From Caulobacter sp. BP25 (GTDB lineage Bacteria; Pseudomonadota; Alphaproteobacteria; Caulobacterales; Caulobacteraceae), in NCBI RefSeq assembly GCF_002737755.1, contig NZ_PEGH01000018.1:124001-188000 (forward strand): a DNA stretch of 64,000 nt, read 5' to 3'. Of the stretch, positions 26,610-36,279 are shown piece by piece; within the stretch, counting starts at the first letter, position 1, and the number at the start of each line of letters is the position of its first letter. The notes under the pieces were generated by a model. It had not been told where the DNA came from. It saw nothing but the letters and a program-made list of their open reading frames with translations, and ran no database searches. Made by a program: the position numbers and the translations under genes.

Positions 26610-28451
26610 TTAGGCCGCCTGGGTTTCCTGACCCGGACGGCTGCGCTGCGGCGTCTTCATCTCGGCCGGGCCAGTCTGTTTGCTGACCTGGAAGCGCTTG
26701 AGCAGAGCCCCTAGCTCGCCCGCCTCGCGGGTGAGCGTGTGGCTGGCGGCGGTGGTCTCCTCGACCATGGCCGCGTTCTGCTGGGTGACCTGATCCATCT
26801 GGCCGACAGCGGTATTGACCTCGGCCAGGCCCGTCGACTGCTGGCGGGCGGCAGAGGCGATATCGTTGATCAGGTCTTCGATGCGGCCGAAGTGGTCGAC
26901 CACGTTGCCCAGCTCCTCGCCGACCCGAACCACCAGGCCCACGCCGCTCTGCACACTGTCCGAGGCGTCGGTGACCAGGGTCTTGATCTCCTTGGCGGCG
27001 TCGGCCGAGCGCTGGGCGAGCGCCCGCACCTCTTGCGCCACGACCGCGAAGCCCCGGCCCGCCTCGCCCGCGCGGGCCGCCTCGACGCCAGCGTTCAGGG
27101 CCAGGAGGTTGGTCTGGAAGGCGATCTCGTCGATGACGGTGATGATCTGGCCGATCTTCTGGGACGAGACGTCGATCCGCTCCATGGCGGTCATCGCCTC
27201 GGTGGCGACGGCGCTGGACTGGCCCACCAGCCTGCGGCTGACCGAGGCGGCTTCCTGGGCCTGAGCCGCGTTCTCGGCGGTCTTGCGGATCGTGGCGGTG
27301 ACCTGGTCGAGCGCGGCGGCGGTCTCCTCCAGGCTAGCGGCCTGCTGCTCGGTGCGGTGCGCCAGGTCGTCGGAAGCCGTCGAGATTTCGCGCGAGCCGC
27401 TATCGACCGCGCCGGTGGTGATCAGCACCTGACGGATCGCGTGCTCCAGCGTCTCCATCGAGCTGTTGAAGTCGCGGCGCAGCCCCTCGAAGTCCTCCGG
27501 GAACGGGCTGGTCAGGCGGGCCGACAGGTCGCCGGCGGCCAGGCGACGCAGGCCCTCGCCCAGGCTGTCGGCGACGCGCTGACGCAGGGCGCGCTCCTCG
27601 GCGCGAGCCTCCTCGGCGCTTTGCAGGCGGGCTTCCTCTTCGTGCTCAAGCTGCGCCCTGGTGGCGGCCTGGCGTTCCAGGGCCGCGGCGCGGAAGGTCG
27701 CGATCGAGCGCGCCATGTCGCCGATCTCGTCGGGGCGGGCCTGTAGCGGCACCTCGTGGCTGTAGTCGCCCGTCGCCAGGCGACCCATGTAATCGGTGAT
27801 CTTGGACAGCGGCGTTGCCACGAACCGGCGCAGGACCCCGACGCCGACCACCACGATCGCCAGCATCGCCAAGCTGACCGCCGCCAGCAGCGACATGACA
27901 AGCCAGGTGGCCTTCTCGACCTTATGCGCCTGCGCCTCCGCGCCCTTCTGGGACAGCACGGCCAGCTCGTCGATGACCTTGCGGTGGCGGGCGTAGATGG
28001 GCTCGAGCTTGGCGATCGTCGTGTTGATGCCGATCACGTCGCCGGATTTCAGGGCCGGCGCATATTCGCCGTCCACGACCTTCCAGAACGCCTGCACCTC
28101 GACGTCCGAAGCATCCAGCGCCTTACGCATGTCGTCGGCCAGGTCGATCGTCTTCCAGTAGGCGCGCCGGGCGTCGTACTGCTGGTGCAGGCTGTCGAGC
28201 GCCTTCAGCGTCGCGTCCGCTTGGCCGGTGTCCTCGGCGCCGTGGTGGACGATCAGCATCGACTCCACGAGGTACATTGGCGGCGGCAGGATGTCGGCCA
28301 GCAACTCATACGACTGTGTCTGCTTCTGCGACAGCGGGCCGCCCACGCGCAGCTCCATCAGCGAGAACACCGCCGTCGCCGTGGCCAGGACGAAGCCCAG
28401 CAGCAGACAGCCGGCGAAGATGTTGAGGGCGTCGCGGATGCGGATGGTCAT
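26610..28451 (-). CDS. Methyl-accepting chemotaxis protein
   Basis: A 613-residue chemoreceptor. TM1 spans about 9-31, an ~155-residue periplasmic sensor follows, TM2 is at about 187-210, then HAMP ([36 protein letters not shown] split over ~212-265) and a second HAMP-like unit around 290-345. The signalling domain covers about 350-590 with the tip [43 protein letters not shown] divided over the hairpin. No C-terminal CheR pentapeptide is present. The ATG at 28451 precedes TM1 directly; upstream frames overlap the glycine riboswitch region and are not coding. Confidence 0.93.
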   Translation of the reverse strand: MTIRIRDALNIFAGCLLLGFVLATATAVFSLMELRVGGPLSQKQTQSYELLADILPPPMYLVESMLIVHHGAEDTGQADATLKALDSLHQQYDARRAYWKTIDLADDMRKALDASDVEVQAFWKVVDGEYAPALKSGDVIGINTTIAKLEPIYARHRKVIDELAVLSQKGAEAQAHKVEKATWLVMSLLAAVSLAMLAIVVVGVGVLRRFVATPLSKITDYMGRLATGDYSHEVPLQARPDEIGDMARSIATFRAAALERQAATRAQLEHEEEARLQSAEEARAEERALRQRVADSLGEGLRRLAAGDLSARLTSPFPEDFEGLRRDFNSSMETLEHAIRQVLITTGAVDSGSREISTASDDLAHRTEQQAASLEETAAALDQVTATIRKTAENAAQAQEAASVSRRLVGQSSAVATEAMTAMERIDVSSQKIGQIITVIDEIAFQTNLLALNAGVEAARAGEAGRGFAVVAQEVRALAQRSADAAKEIKTLVTDASDSVQSGVGLVVRVGEELGNVVDHFGRIEDLINDIASAARQQSTGLAEVNTAVGQMDQVTQQNAAMVEETTAASHTLTREAGELGALLKRFQVSKQTGPAEMKTPQRSRPGQETQAA

Positions 28452-28625
28452 GGAGGGTCCTGCTGTGAAGCGCCGCAAGCTTCGCCGCGAGTGGTTAACG
28501 CGCGGAAAGTTTCGGCTGCGGCCTGATGTCCCAGGCGGCTCAGACCAGGAAAACGCCCGCCTCGCGCGGCGGACACGCGGCGCGCGCTTGACTCCGGTCG
28601 ACCCCTCCCGCATTGAGCCGATGAC

Positions 28626-28820
28626 CCTCGCGGGAGACATCGGGATTCGCTCCCGAGGCCGAAGGCGCAACCGCCCCGGAAACGCTCAGGCAAAAGGACC
28701 GCGCGGGTTTAGAAACGCTGGAAAGCAGTCCCTTCCAAAAGAGGGGCTCGCCGAAGGAGCAAGGCCAAACCCGTCCGGCAGAGGGGCGAGGCCGGAATCT
28801 CTCAGGTCCAAGGGACAGCG
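28626..28820 (+). ncRNA. Tandem glycine riboswitch (gcvT element)
   Basis: Two glycine aptamers in series lie before gcvT. Aptamer 1 (about 28626-28707) has GAGGCCGAAGGCGCAA and CTCAGGCAAAAGGACCG. Aptamer 2 (about 28716-28820) has CTCGCCGAAGGAGCAAGG and CTCTCAGGTCCAAGGGACAG. The GCCGAAGG and CUCAGG(N)AAGGGAC cores are the defining sequences of this class. The linker between aptamers is short, as needed for cooperative binding. It probably switches on the glycine cleavage operon when glycine is abundant. Confidence 0.93.
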
Positions 28821-28822
28821 GG

Positions 28823-28855
28823 GGCGACCAACCGGCGGAGGCCGGTCCTGTCGCC
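28823..28855 (+). promoter_or_regulatory. Hairpin of the glycine riboswitch expression platform
   Basis: GGCGAC (28823-28828) pairs with GTCGCC (28850-28855), and ACCGGC (28831-28836) with GCCGGT (28841-28846). This two-part stem lies between aptamer 2 and the gcvT start, so it is the likely expression platform. No U-run follows, which favours control of translation or a Rho-dependent effect over intrinsic termination. Confidence 0.55.
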
Positions 28856-28879
28856 GACCCCGCTTGGAGCCCAAGTCCT

Positions 28880-30010
28880 TTGTCCAGCCAAGACGCGTTG
28901 TCTGACCAAGATCTCAAGAAGACCCCGCTTTTCGACGCCCATGTGGCGGCGGGCGCCCGCATGGTTCCGTTCGCGGGCTATTCCATGCCGGTGCAGTACA
29001 AGGACGGGGTGCTGAAAGAGCATCTCTGGACCCGCGAACACGCCGGCCTGTTCGACGTCTCGCACATGGGCCAGGCCCGCATCCGGGGCGAGAACCCGGC
29101 CAAGAGCTTTGAGAAGGTGGTCTCGGCCGACTATCAGGGCCTGAAAGCCGGCAAGCAGCGCTATGGCGTGCTGCTGAACGCCGACGGCGGCATCGTCGAT
29201 GACCTGATGACCGCGCGTCCGGATGACGATGGTCTGTTCGTCGTCGTCAACGGCGCCTGCAAGGACAACGACTACGCCATCATCGCCCGCGAGCTGGCTG
29301 GCGAGGCCATCGTGACTCGTCTGGAGGACCGCGCGCTGCTGGCGCTGCAGGGCCCCGACGCCGCCGCCGTGCTGGCCGCCCACATCCCCGAAGCCGCCCA
29401 GATGGTGTTCATGGACACCAAGGCTCTGACGGCCTTCGGCGTCGACGCGATCATCTCGCGCTCGGGCTACACCGGCGAGGACGGCTACGAGATCTCGGTG
29501 CCCGCCGACGCCGCCGAGCGAGTGTGGGACACCCTGCTGGCCGACGAACGCGTCAAGCCGATCGGCCTGGGCGCGCGCGACAGCCTGCGCCTGGAAGCGG
29601 GTCTCCCGCTTTACGGCCACGACCTGGACGAGACCGTCTCGCCGATCGAGGCCGGCCTGAACTTCGCCGTCGGCAAGTCGCGTCGCGAGGCCGGCGACTA
29701 CCTGGGCGCGGCCCGCATCGCCAAGGAACTGGCCGGCGAGCTGTCGCGCGTCCGTGTGAACCTGAAGGTGCTGGAAGGCGCTCCGGCCCGCGAAGGCGCC
29801 GAGATCGCCGACGAGGCCGGCGCCGTGATCGGCAAGGTCACCAGCGGCGGTTTCGCCCCCAGCCTGGGCTACCCCATCGCCATCGGCTTCGCCCCGCCCG
29901 CCTTCGCCGCGATCGGGACGAAGTTGAAGGTCATCGTTCGCGGGAAGGCCGCCGCCGCCGAGGTGGTCGCCAGCCCGTTCGTTCCGAACGGTTACGTTCG
30001 CAAACTCTAA
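28880..30010 (+). CDS. gcvT: Glycine cleavage system aminomethyltransferase (T protein)
   Basis: Transfers the methylene of the H-protein aminomethyl group to tetrahydrofolate, releasing ammonia. The 376-residue protein matches the family: [27 protein letters not shown], the folate-binding aspartate in [22 protein letters not shown] and [17 protein letters not shown]. The TTG at 28880 is accepted as start because it gives the normal N-terminus and no better codon lies nearby. First gene of gcvT-H-PA-PB under the glycine riboswitch. Confidence 0.96.
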   Translation: MSSQDALSDQDLKKTPLFDAHVAAGARMVPFAGYSMPVQYKDGVLKEHLWTREHAGLFDVSHMGQARIRGENPAKSFEKVVSADYQGLKAGKQRYGVLLNADGGIVDDLMTARPDDDGLFVVVNGACKDNDYAIIARELAGEAIVTRLEDRALLALQGPDAAAVLAAHIPEAAQMVFMDTKALTAFGVDAIISRSGYTGEDGYEISVPADAAERVWDTLLADERVKPIGLGARDSLRLEAGLPLYGHDLDETVSPIEAGLNFAVGKSRREAGDYLGAARIAKELAGELSRVRVNLKVLEGAPAREGAEIADEAGAVIGKVTSGGFAPSLGYPIAIGFAPPAFAAIGTKLKVIVRGKAAAAEVVASPFVPNGYVRKL

Positions 30011-30032
30011 TCCAATCCAAGGGCCGACTGAG

Positions 30033-30398
30033 ATGCGTTTCACCAAAGATCACGAATGGGTCGTCGTCCAGGGCGACATCGCCACCGTCGGCATCACCGC
30101 CTACGCCGCCGAGCAACTGGGCGACGTGGTGTTCGTCGAGGTTCCGGAAGCCGGCAAGACCGTGAAGCAGGGCGACGGCCTGGCCGTGGTCGAGAGCGTC
30201 AAGGCCGCCTCGGACGTCTACGCCCCGGTGTCGGGCGAGGTCGTCGAGGGCAACGCCGAGCTTTCCGATACGCCGGAAACCGTCAACGCCCTGCCGGAAA
30301 GCGGCGGCTGGTTCGCCAAGATCAAGCTGTCGAACCCGGCCGAGGTCGACGCCCTGATGGACCGCGACGCGTACGAAGCGTTCCTGAGCACCCTCTAA
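30033..30398 (+). CDS. gcvH: Glycine cleavage system H protein
   Basis: Lipoyl carrier shuttling the aminomethyl group between P and T proteins. The 121-residue protein has [19 protein letters not shown] and the lipoyl-accepting Lys57 in [19 protein letters not shown]. It follows gcvT by 22 bp. Confidence 0.97.
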   Translation: MRFTKDHEWVVVQGDIATVGITAYAAEQLGDVVFVEVPEAGKTVKQGDGLAVVESVKAASDVYAPVSGEVVEGNAELSDTPETVNALPESGGWFAKIKLSNPAEVDALMDRDAYEAFLSTL

Positions 30399-30404
30399 TT
30401 TCCC

Positions 30405-30442
30405 TGTCATCCCGGCTCGGCCTTCGGCCTGCCGGGATGACA
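30405..30442. repeat. Intercistronic hairpin (TGTCATCCCGGC repeat) between gcvH and gcvPA
   Basis: A perfect 12-bp inverted repeat (30405-30416 and 30431-30442) has a 14-base loop that forms an inner GGCC-TTC-GGCC hairpin. Elements of the type TCATCCCGGC...GCCGGGATGA recur between genes in many bacteria. Inside an operon it may stabilise upstream gcvTH mRNA or lower gcvP read-through. Confidence 0.75.
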
Positions 30443-30458
30443 AGCTAGGCAAGAAACG

Positions 30459-31805
30459 ATGCGCTATCTCCCCCTGACCCCCGAAGACCGCGCCGAGATG
30501 CTCGGCGTGATCGGCGTGAAGTCGATCGACGATCTGTTCGTGGACGTGCCGGCCCCGGCCCGCCGCGACGCGCCGGTCGACCTGCCGCACCACGCCGGCG
30601 AACTGGAAGTCGAGCGGGAGATGGCCGCCCTGGCCAAGCGCAACCGCGCGGCGGGCGAGGGGGCGTTCTTCTGCGGCGCCGGCGCCTATCGCCACCATGT
30701 GCCAGCCACGGTCGACCACATCATCCAGCGGTCGGAATTCCTGACCAGCTACACGCCCTATCAGCCGGAAATCGCTCAAGGCACGCTGCAGGTCCTGTTC
30801 GAGTTCCAGACCCAGGTCGCGGCGCTGACCGGCATGGAGGTGGCCAACGCCTCGCTCTATGACGGCTCGACCGGCGCGGCCGAGGCCGTGATGATGGCCC
30901 AGCGTGTCACCCGCCGGAACAAGGCGGTGATGTCGGGCGGCGTCCACCCGCACTATGTCGGGGCGATCGAGACCCTGGCCCACGCCGCCGGCGTGGAGAC
31001 GGCCCGGATGCCGGCCGCGATCGACGCCGAAGACGCGGTGATCGCCGCGATCGACCAGGATACCGCCTGCGTCGTCGTCCAGACCCCGAACGTGTTCGGC
31101 ACGGTCACCGACGTGACCAAGATCGCCGAGGCCGCCCACGCCGCCGGGGCCCTTCTGATCGTGGTGACGACCGAGGCGGTCTCATACGGCCTCCTGAAGT
31201 CGCCCGGCGAGATGGGCGCCGATATCGCTGTGGCCGAGGGCCAGTCGATCGGCAACGGCCTGAACTTCGGCGGCCCCTATGTCGGCCTCTTTGCCTGCAA
31301 GGAAAAGTTCGTCCGCCAGATGCCGGGCCGCCTGTGCGGCGAGACGGTCGACGCCGACGGCAAGCGGGGCTTCGTGCTGACGCTCTCGACCCGCGAGCAG
31401 CATATCCGCCGCGACAAGGCGACCTCGAACATCTGCACCAACAGCGGACTGTGCGCCCTGGCCTTCTCGATCCACATGAGCCTGTTGGGCGAGGTGGGGC
31501 TGCGCAAGTTGGCCGCCTTGAACCACCAGAAGGCGCTGGCCCTGCGCGACGCCCTGGCGGCGATCCCCGGCTATGAGGTCTTGACGCCGCGCTTCTTCAA
31601 CGAGTTCGCCGTCCGCGTGCCGGGCAAGGCCGCCGAACTGGTCGAGACCCTGGCCAGCCACGGCGTCCTGGCCGGCGTGCCGTTCTCGCGCCTCGACGCG
31701 AAGGCGGGCCTGGACGATGTCCTGCTGGTCGCCGCGACCGAGACGACGCTGGATATCGACATCACTTTCCTGACCAAGCTTCTGACCAAGGTGGTGGGCC
31801 AATGA
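30459..31805 (+). CDS. gcvPA: Glycine dehydrogenase (decarboxylating) subunit 1
   Basis: N-terminal half of the P protein, encoded as a separate 448-residue subunit. It starts [19 protein letters not shown] and contains [36 protein letters not shown] and [14 protein letters not shown], all typical of GcvPA. It forms an alpha2beta2 enzyme with GcvPB and does not carry the PLP lysine. Overlaps gcvPB by 4 bp (ATGA). Confidence 0.97.
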   Translation: MRYLPLTPEDRAEMLGVIGVKSIDDLFVDVPAPARRDAPVDLPHHAGELEVEREMAALAKRNRAAGEGAFFCGAGAYRHHVPATVDHIIQRSEFLTSYTPYQPEIAQGTLQVLFEFQTQVAALTGMEVANASLYDGSTGAAEAVMMAQRVTRRNKAVMSGGVHPHYVGAIETLAHAAGVETARMPAAIDAEDAVIAAIDQDTACVVVQTPNVFGTVTDVTKIAEAAHAAGALLIVVTTEAVSYGLLKSPGEMGADIAVAEGQSIGNGLNFGGPYVGLFACKEKFVRQMPGRLCGETVDADGKRGFVLTLSTREQHIRRDKATSNICTNSGLCALAFSIHMSLLGEVGLRKLAALNHQKALALRDALAAIPGYEVLTPRFFNEFAVRVPGKAAELVETLASHGVLAGVPFSRLDAKAGLDDVLLVAATETTLDIDITFLTKLLTKVVGQ

Positions 31806-33379
31806 GCATGAATAACGTCGGCCGCCCCACGCGCCCCGAAGCCGCTAACGATGCGCCCGTCGCCCACGAAACCCTGACCGGCGCGCGCGGCCTGCTCCAG
31901 GACGAGGCCCTGATCTTCGAACGGGACGGCTGGAACAAGACCGGCGTCGATCTGCCCGAAGCCGCCGCCCCGTCCAGCGATCTGGCCGGCCTGCTGCGGT
32001 CCGAGCCGATCGGCCTGCCGGGCCTGTCGGAGCCGGAAGCTGTCCGCCACTATGTGCGCCTGTCCCAAAAGAACCACGCTATCGACCTGGCGCTGTATCC
32101 GCTGGGCTCGTGCACGATGAAGCATAACCCGCGCCTGAACGAGAAGATGGCGCGCCTGCCGGGCTTTTCGGACATCCACCCGCTGCAGCCGACCTCGACC
32201 GTGCAGGGCGCCTTGCAGCTGATGGACCGTCTGGCCCACTGGCTGAAGACCCTGACCGGCATGCCCGCCGTCGCTCTGTCGCCCAAGGCCGGCGCCCACG
32301 GCGAGCTGTGCGGCCTGCTGGCCATCCGCGCCGCCCACGAGGCGGCCGGCAATGGCCATCGCAAGACGGTTCTCGCGCCCACCAGCGCCCACGGCACCAA
32401 CCCGGCCACGGCGGCTTTCGTCGGTTACACCGTCGTCGAGATCGCCCAGACGGAAGACGGCCGCGTCGACCTGAAGGATCTTGAGTCCAAGCTCGGCGAC
32501 CACGTGGCCGCGATCATGGTCACCAACCCCAACACCTGCGGCCTGTTCGAGCGCGATGTCGTCGAGATCGCCCGCCTGACTCACGCGGCCGGGGCCTACT
32601 TCTACTGCGACGGCGCCAACTTCAACGCCATCGTCGGCCGGGTGCGTCCGGGCGATCTGGGCGTCGACGCCATGCACATCAACCTGCACAAGACCTTCTC
32701 GACGCCCCACGGCGGCGGTGGTCCGGGCGCGGGTCCGGTGGTGCTGAGCGAGGCTCTGGCGCCGTTCGCCCCGACGCCCTGGCTAGTCCACGACGGCGAC
32801 GGTTTTGATCTGGTCGAGCACGCCGGCGAGGCGAGCGCCGAGACCGCCTTCGGCCGCATGAGCGCCTTCCACGGCCAGATGGGCATGTATGTCCGCGCCT
32901 ACGCCTACATGCTCAGCCACGGCGCTGACGGCCTGAAGCAGGCGGCCGAGGACGCCGTCCTCAACGCTAACTACATCAAGGCCCGTCTGAAGGACGTGAT
33001 GAGCCCGGCCTTCCCCGAAGGTCCGTGCATGCACGAGGCCCTGTTCGACGACAGCTGGCTGGAAGGCACGGGGGTCACCACGCTCGACTTCGCCAAGGCG
33101 ATGATCGACGAGGGCTTCCACCCGATGACCATGTACTTCCCGCTGGTCGTCCACGGCGCGATGCTGATCGAGCCGACCGAAACCGAGAGCCGCCAGGAGC
33201 TGGACCGCTTCGTCGCAGCGTTGCGCGCCCTGGCTGGCGCGGCAAAAGCGGGTGATGCGGAGCGCTTCAAGGGCGCGCCGTTCCATGCGCCCTTGCGCCG
33301 ACTGGACGAGACGCAAGCGGCGCGAAAGCCACGCTTGCGGTGGAAACCTGTGGCCCCGGCGCCACTAGCGGCTGAATAG
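31802..33379 (+). CDS. gcvPB: Glycine dehydrogenase (decarboxylating) subunit 2
   Basis: C-terminal, PLP-carrying half of the P protein (525 residues). The PLP lysine is Lys297 in [21 protein letters not shown]. Other conserved parts are [24 protein letters not shown] (split over several turns), [12 protein letters not shown] and [10 protein letters not shown]. Together with GcvPA it decarboxylates glycine and loads the aminomethyl group on GcvH. Last gene of the riboswitch-controlled operon; no gene for the L protein is nearby. Confidence 0.97.
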   Translation: MSMNNVGRPTRPEAANDAPVAHETLTGARGLLQDEALIFERDGWNKTGVDLPEAAAPSSDLAGLLRSEPIGLPGLSEPEAVRHYVRLSQKNHAIDLALYPLGSCTMKHNPRLNEKMARLPGFSDIHPLQPTSTVQGALQLMDRLAHWLKTLTGMPAVALSPKAGAHGELCGLLAIRAAHEAAGNGHRKTVLAPTSAHGTNPATAAFVGYTVVEIAQTEDGRVDLKDLESKLGDHVAAIMVTNPNTCGLFERDVVEIARLTHAAGAYFYCDGANFNAIVGRVRPGDLGVDAMHINLHKTFSTPHGGGGPGAGPVVLSEALAPFAPTPWLVHDGDGFDLVEHAGEASAETAFGRMSAFHGQMGMYVRAYAYMLSHGADGLKQAAEDAVLNANYIKARLKDVMSPAFPEGPCMHEALFDDSWLEGTGVTTLDFAKAMIDEGFHPMTMYFPLVVHGAMLIEPTETESRQELDRFVAALRALAGAAKAGDAERFKGAPFHAPLRRLDETQAARKPRLRWKPVAPAPLAAE

Positions 33380-33510
33380 CATTTTCAAGGCCCCACTTGC
33401 GACCAGAGGGCGCCTTTACGGCGCCTTCATCGCTCCACATATCGGGGTTGCGCGTCGGAGCTGGCTGGCTGATCCAGGGAGCATGCGTAGCGCAAGCTCT
33501 TTGTCCTCCC

Positions 33511-33930
33511 ATGACTGTTCTTGTCCTCGCCATGCCGCGCGCCCGACGCACCGCCGATGATCTCGCCCGTGAGCTCATCGCGCGCTTTCTGCGCGTGATC
33601 CTGCTCAGCGTGGGTGTGCTGCTGGTGATCGGCGGCATCGCGATCGCGCCGTTGCCGGGGCCCATGGGCCTGCCGCTGACGGTGGTTGGCCTGATGCTGG
33701 TGCTGCGCAACTCGTTCAAGGCGCGCAAGCAGTTCGTCCGCTTCCAGCACGCCCATCCCAAGCTGATCTTCCCGCTGCGTCGCCTGCTGCGCCGCGAGCC
33801 GGAGGTCGTGCTGGTGGCCTGGCAACAGGCCCTGCGCGTCGAGCGCCTGATCATGCCGCGCAAGTGGCGTCTGGCTATCCGCTGGCGCAAATCCCTCAAG
33901 CGCCGGGCGGCCAGGCGCAGCGGCCAGTGA
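33511..33930 (+). CDS. Small membrane protein, PGPGW-like, copy 1
   Basis: A 139-residue protein: basic N-terminus, a helix pair (VILLSVGVLLVIGGIAIAPL and GLPLTVVGLMLVL) joined by LPGPMGLP, then a basic cytoplasmic tail with HPKLIFPLRRLLRREPEVVLVAWQQ. The LPGP turn recalls the PGPGW transmembrane family. The start may instead be the ATG at 33532. The next gene is a diverged copy; the GTGA overlap couples them. Confidence 0.75.
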   Translation: MTVLVLAMPRARRTADDLARELIARFLRVILLSVGVLLVIGGIAIAPLPGPMGLPLTVVGLMLVLRNSFKARKQFVRFQHAHPKLIFPLRRLLRREPEVVLVAWQQALRVERLIMPRKWRLAIRWRKSLKRRAARRSGQ

Positions 33931-34367
33931 CCCTTACTGCCGCGACGTTCGGCGTCAGAAATCGAGCCCGTCGCCGCGCACGGTTGGCGCTATTGCTACG
34001 GGAATCTGCGGCGCGGGCCTATCGCTGGGCCGCCATCGGCCTCGGCGCCCTGGTGATCCTGGCCGGCGCGGTGCTGACGCCGCTGCCTGGCCACGTCGGC
34101 CTGCCGCTGCTGGTCATCGGGCTGATGATCGTGCTGCGCTACTCGTTCCAGGCGCGCAAGACCTTCATCCGCTGGCAGCGCCGCCACCCCAAGCTGGTCT
34201 TCCCGATCCGTCGCCTGATGCGCCGCGAGCCCGAGGTGCTGCTGGTCGTCTGGCAACAGATGCTGCGCACCGAGAAGCTCGTGCTGCGCAAGGCCCGCTG
34301 GCGCCTGCTCAAACGGACCCGCAAACGCGTCCGGCGCTATGTCGAGCGGAAGAGGGCGAAGGCGTAG
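33927..34367 (+). CDS. Small membrane protein, PGPGW-like, copy 2
   Basis: A 146-residue paralogue of the previous gene with the same architecture: two helices flanking LPGHVGLP and the tail HPKLVFPIRRLMRREPEVLLVVWQQMLRTEKL (motif split here only by the neighbour's differences). The GTG start overlaps the previous stop. It retains the HPKLxFPxRRLxRREPEV core almost unchanged, suggesting that tail carries the function, possibly interaction with membrane phospholipid headgroups or nucleic acid; that is inference. Confidence 0.75.
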   Translation: MTLTAATFGVRNRARRRARLALLLRESAARAYRWAAIGLGALVILAGAVLTPLPGHVGLPLLVIGLMIVLRYSFQARKTFIRWQRRHPKLVFPIRRLMRREPEVLLVVWQQMLRTEKLVLRKARWRLLKRTRKRVRRYVERKRAKA

Positions 34368-34431
34368 GCCAGGCAAGCGCCTTTTGAACGCGGCTCTTGG
34401 CGAGGTCCAATCAGCACCTAACTAAGGTGGC

Positions 34432-34662
34432 ATGCCCGCCTGGCTTCAATTCCTAATATCAGTCGCCGCCCTCGTCGTGCTGTCGCCGCTCGTCGCGTGG
34501 CTCGCTCACCGCTTTGGCTCCAAGGCCAAGGGGGGGCTGATGCTGGCCTCGGTGTTGCTAGGCTTCGGAGCAGTCCTCGATCCACCGGCGAAACACGCGA
34601 TCGAGGCCACTGAAACCGTAAAGGGATCACCCGAGAACGACGAACCCCCGCTTGCCGATTAG
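34432..34662 (+). CDS. Small hypothetical membrane protein, 76 residues
   Basis: Two hydrophobic segments (residues 3-25 and 33-49) followed by an acidic, Pro-rich tail. No family recognised. It follows the PGPGW-like pair by 64 bp and ends before the terminator of the convergent ATP synthase operon. Confidence 0.5.
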   Translation: MPAWLQFLISVAALVVLSPLVAWLAHRFGSKAKGGLMLASVLLGFGAVLDPPAKHAIEATETVKGSPENDEPPLAD

Positions 34663-34751
34663 AGGCGGTTTTCGATCCCAAGTCGAACATTCAAAGCGGC
34701 GGTTGGCCGAGACTCATAGCGACCGCCGCCCTTCAGCGACCACCCAAGGAA

Positions 34752-34781
34752 AAGGGCGCGGACCTTGCGATCCGCGCCCTT
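34752..34781 (-). terminator. Intrinsic terminator of the F0 ATP synthase operon
   Basis: Perfect stem GGGCGCGGA (34754-34762) / TCCGCGCCC (34771-34779), extended by flanking A-T pairs. On the minus strand it is followed by TTTTCCTT. It lies about 30 bp past the atpF stop. Confidence 0.8.
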
Positions 34782-34809
34782 CGTCTTGTCTATCCGGTGA
34801 GGCCCGCCG

Positions 34810-35322
34810 CTATTGCAGCTTGGCGCCCATCTGGCCGATGGCGGCGTCCGCCAGCGGGTCGGTCTTGGCGCCGGCGAGGCGGGCGGCCAGGACGGTCTCG
34901 GCGGCCTGGGCGGCCAGATCCACCGCGGCGGCCTTAACGTCGGCGGTCGCCTGAGCCTCGGCCTGGGCGATCTTACGCTCGGCCATCTCGGCGCGGCGCT
35001 TGATCTGCTCTTCCAGCTTTTCCTTGGCTTCCTCGGCCAGACGCTTGGCGTCGGCCTTGGCGGCGTCCATCATCGCGGCGGCTTGGCGCTCGGCTTCCTC
35101 GCGCTGAGCCTTCACGCCCGCGAGCAGGGCCTGGGCCTCTTCCCGCAGTTGCTGGGCCTCGTCGAGCTCGGCCTTGATCTTGGCCGAGTAGCTGTCGAGC
35201 GCGCCGAACAGGGCGCCCGGCAGGACTTTCAGCACGACCAGCAGGCCGAAGAAGATCACCAGCGCGGCCAGAACCCAGAACTCCGGGTTCGAGAAGCTGA
35301 ACAGGGACTCGTGATGTTCCAT
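34810..35322 (-). CDS. atpF: ATP synthase F0 subunit b
   Basis: Peripheral-stalk subunit of 170 residues: an N-terminal membrane helix ([19 protein letters not shown]) and a long Ala/Glu/Lys-rich coiled coil ending in an amphipathic C-terminus. It pairs with b' encoded just upstream to form a b/b' heterodimer, as in photosynthetic and other alphaproteobacteria. Last gene of atpI-B-E-b'-b. Confidence 0.95.
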   Translation of the reverse strand: MEHHESLFSFSNPEFWVLAALVIFFGLLVVLKVLPGALFGALDSYSAKIKAELDEAQQLREEAQALLAGVKAQREEAERQAAAMMDAAKADAKRLAEEAKEKLEEQIKRRAEMAERKIAQAEAQATADVKAAAVDLAAQAAETVLAARLAGAKTDPLADAAIGQMGAKLQ

Positions 35323-35332
35323 CTTCAGCTCC

Positions 35333-35872
35333 TTAGGCCAGGGCCGACTTCAGCTCGGCGGCCGTAGCCGCCTTGCCGGTCAGCTTTTCGACGATCGCGC
35401 CGGCGGTGTCCTGAGCCACCACGCGGACCTGGCTCATGGCCTGGTCGCGAGCGGTCTGGATCGAAGCCTCGGCCGCGGCCAGCTTTTCGGCCAGCACGGC
35501 CTCTTCCTTGGCCTGACGCTCGGCGGCTTGCGCCGAAGCCTTGGCCTTGGCGTCAGCAGCCGTCTTCTGGGCCTTGGCGCGGGCCTCGGCCACCTCGGCG
35601 GCGGCCGCGCGAGCTTGAGCCTCGGCCTCGTCCTTCAGGCGACGGGCGTCGGCGATGTCGCCGGCGATCTTGGCGCCGCGTTCCTCGATCGCGCCGCTGA
35701 CGCGGGGCAGGAGGCCCTTGGACAGCACCGCGTAGAGCACGGCGAAGATGAGCAGCAGCCAAACGATCTGGCCGCCCCAGTGCTCGAACTGCAGCTGCGG
35801 AAGACCGCCGCCGCCTTCGTGGCCCTTGGGGGCTTCCGTCGTCTCGGTCGTGCCTTGATGTTCCGTCGCCAT
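35333..35872 (-). CDS. ATP synthase F0 subunit b'
   Basis: A 179-residue second peripheral-stalk subunit: an N-terminal flexible stretch ([27 protein letters not shown]), one membrane helix ([15 protein letters not shown]) ending in the conserved [18 protein letters not shown], then an Ala-rich coiled coil. Residues before the helix make it longer than a typical b subunit, as expected for b'. It lies 10 bp upstream of b. Confidence 0.94.
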   Translation of the reverse strand: MATEHQGTTETTEAPKGHEGGGGLPQLQFEHWGGQIVWLLLIFAVLYAVLSKGLLPRVSGAIEERGAKIAGDIADARRLKDEAEAQARAAAAEVAEARAKAQKTAADAKAKASAQAAERQAKEEAVLAEKLAAAEASIQTARDQAMSQVRVVAQDTAGAIVEKLTGKAATAAELKSALA

Positions 35873-35960
35873 GGGCGAAGGCGCCTCTCAGCTAGAGCGT
35901 CTTCCGGGGCGGGCCAGGATCGGCGCCGCGCGCGGGAAAACGCGAGATCACAAAAGACAA

Positions 35961-35995
35961 GGAGCGCGTGCGTTTCCGATGAAACGCCGCGCTCC
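35961..35995 (-). terminator. Hairpin with U-rich tract after atpE (possible attenuator)
   Basis: On the minus strand a 15-bp stem (35981-35995 with 35961-35976, one bulged base, loop ATCG) starts 13 bp after the atpE stop and is followed by TTGTCTTTTGTG. It sits inside the operon, before b' and b. It could terminate part of the transcripts or protect the atpE 3' end, raising c-subunit output relative to b and b'. Confidence 0.6.
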
Positions 35996-36007
35996 CGGAT
36001 GGCTTGA

Positions 36008-36232
36008 TTACGAGAACAGGATCAGGAAGGCGATGACCAGGGCGAAGATGCCCAGGGCTTCCGTCAGGGCCATGCCCAGGAACAGCATCGGGCGCTCTTG
36101 AGCGGCGGCCGTCGGGTTGCGCAGGGCGCCTTGGAAGTAGTTGCCGAACATCACGCCCAGGCCCACGCCCGCGCCGATCATGCCGAGCATGGCCAGACCA
36201 GCGCCGATGTACTTAGCAGCAGCAGCGTCCAT
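36008..36232 (-). CDS. atpE: ATP synthase F0 subunit c
   Basis: A 74-residue helical hairpin that forms the proton-driven rotor ring. Helix 1 has YIGAGLAMLGMIGAGVGLGVMFG and helix 2 the ion-carrying Glu in MALTEALGIFAL. The conserved polar loop is RNPTAAAQ. The c subunit is needed in about ten copies per enzyme, and the hairpin right after the gene may help supply that excess. Confidence 0.97.
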   Translation of the reverse strand: MDAAAAKYIGAGLAMLGMIGAGVGLGVMFGNYFQGALRNPTAAAQERPMLFLGMALTEALGIFALVIAFLILFS

Positions 36233-36279
36233 GATTGAGACTCCTTGAGAAGGGTATTGGTTGAAAGACTAAAGGTTGA

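Noticed and set aside
28228..28905. 225-codon open frame across the glycine riboswitch
   Set aside because: It overlaps the riboswitch and the start of the chemoreceptor; no ribosome site or family similarity.
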